Source of the DNA: Methylophaga sp.
GTDB taxonomy: Bacteria; Pseudomonadota; Gammaproteobacteria; Nitrosococcales; Methylophagaceae
Assembly (NCBI GenBank): GCA_014762585.1
Contig: JABURN010000004.1
Location: 1 to 15,766, forward strand
Direction of reading: 5' to 3'
DNA length: 15,766 nucleotides
Shown in pieces: positions 15,180 to 15,766 of this stretch. The first letter of the stretch is position 1, and each line of letters begins with the position of its first letter. Both the position numbers and the translations under genes were made by a program. A model generated the notes under the pieces. It searched no databases. It was not told the origin of the DNA and saw only the letters and a program-made list of their open reading frames with translations.

Positions 15180-15766
15180 AGCCCATGCCCCGAACAGTAT
15201 GAATTAATTTCAGTTCATAGCCTTCATCGACCTTGGAACGTAATCGACGAATTGCCACATCAATGACATTGGTGTCACTGTCAAAGTTAATATCCCACAC
15301 CATGGAGGCAATCATGGAGCGGGGCAGGACCTGACCCTGATGCCTTACCAGCAATTCCAGCAAGGCAAATTCTTTGGCGGTGAGCCGGATTTGTTGACCG
15401 CCGCGATAGACCCGGCGTCCGATCAGATCGATTTCCAGATCAGCGAGTGTCAAAACTGACTCTGCAATCGGCTGCTGGCCGCGCCTGAGTAATGTTCTGA
15501 TACGGGCAAGCAGTTCGGCAAAAGCAAAGGGTTTCACCAGGTAATCATCAGCACCGGCTTCCAGCCCGGTAACCCGGTCCTCGATGCTCGCTTTGGCAGT
15601 CAGTAACAACACGGGCGGTGCCGTTCCCTGCGCCTGTATCTGCTTAAGTACCTCCCAGCCCTCCATGACCGGCAGCATTCTGACTAGCATCACCAAATCA
15701 AAAGGGGTACTGGCCTGTTCGTGTAATACATCGATGCCATGACGACACAAGCTGACGACACAAGAA
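15151..15766 (-). CDS. CopR/CusR-type response regulator, 5' truncated, Asp site Val
   Basis: An OmpR-family response regulator cut by the window edge. About 204 residues are visible and roughly the first 20 (beta1 and the acidic pair) lie beyond 15766. The receiver runs from VVSLCRHGIDVL through LLLTAK and GADDYLVKPF, so the conserved Thr and Lys are present. The winged-helix domain (LTAKEFALLELLVRHQG, NFDSDTNVIDVAIRRLRSK, HTVRGMGYVCD) is a strong match to heavy-metal regulators such as CusR and CopR. The aligned phospho-acceptor position in DLVMLVRMLP is valine (codon GTC, 15684-15682) where the family has Asp (LDxMLP). A single A-to-T change would explain this. It overlaps the kinase gene by 29 nt. 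An internal TTG at 15750 is not a real start, because the frame continues upstream with good receiver similarity. Confidence 0.88.
   Translation of the reverse strand, partial: SCVVSLCRHGIDVLHEQASTPFDLVMLVRMLPVMEGWEVLKQIQAQGTAPPVLLLTAKASIEDRVTGLEAGADDYLVKPFAFAELLARIRTLLRRGQQPIAESVLTLADLEIDLIGRRVYRGGQQIRLTAKEFALLELLVRHQGQVLPRSMIASMVWDINFDSDTNVIDVAIRRLRSKVDEGYELKLIHTVRGMGYVCDATSQD

Noticed and set aside
15151..15750. Response regulator starting at the TTG at 15750
   Set aside because: The frame is open to the window edge with receiver-like sequence upstream, and about 20 N-terminal residues are still missing. The gene is truncated, not short.
15740..15764. Near-tandem 12-bp direct repeat (TGACGACACAAG, period 13) in the response regulator, suggesting a frameshift duplication
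   Set aside because: The frame reads through both copies and VVSLCRHG aligns well with the usual receiver VxxAxxG segment, so the current frame appears genuine.
1..15766. tRNA/rRNA genes, CRISPR arrays, insertion sequences, GEMM c-di-GMP riboswitch
   Set aside because: No repeat-spacer pattern, transposase-like ORF, tRNA-like cloverleaf or GEMM motif was seen on either strand.

Overview
The window looks like chromosomal DNA of a gammaproteobacterium, probably a free-living, marine-type one. The basis is the protein families (large membrane-anchored GGDEF-EAL proteins, an HPP protein, a YbfB-type MFS transporter, a CopR/CusR-type two-component pair), SD-led ATG/TTG/GTG starts and moderate GC. 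I cannot name the genus. Two features run off the edges: the 5' end of a secreted-protein gene (minus strand, 1-104) and a response regulator whose first ~20 codons lie beyond 15766.

Layout. 105-395 is a divergent intergenic region with unexplained inverted repeats. 396-854 is an orphan 152-aa ORF that meets the next gene tail to tail, with overlapping stop codons. 5337 to 851 (minus) is a two-gene operon. Its first gene encodes a TTG-started lipoprotein substrate-binding protein. The second, joined by an ATGA overlap, encodes an 1178-aa receptor: periplasmic PhnD-like binding domain, TM, PAS, PAS, GGDEF, EAL and a C-terminal CZB zinc-binding domain. No ABC permease or ATPase is present in the window. 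Next on the plus strand come an HPP membrane protein (5556-6539), a YbfB-like MFS transporter (6657-7838) with a good sigma70-type promoter, and two tandem membrane GGDEF-EAL proteins (7995-13766) in AT-richer DNA. Last, on the minus strand, is a heavy-metal-type histidine kinase and response regulator pair.

How they may fit together. The dominant theme is c-di-GMP turnover: three dual-domain enzymes in 13 kb, each with a different input module. All three EAL domains keep the catalytic residues I could check. Two GGDEF domains are intact and carry an RxxD inhibitory site; the third reads GADEF with no I-site and is probably not a cyclase. The most notable points are the two periplasmic binding modules coupled to c-di-GMP output without a transporter, the CZB domain on that receptor, and the response regulator whose phospho-acceptor aspartate position encodes valine.
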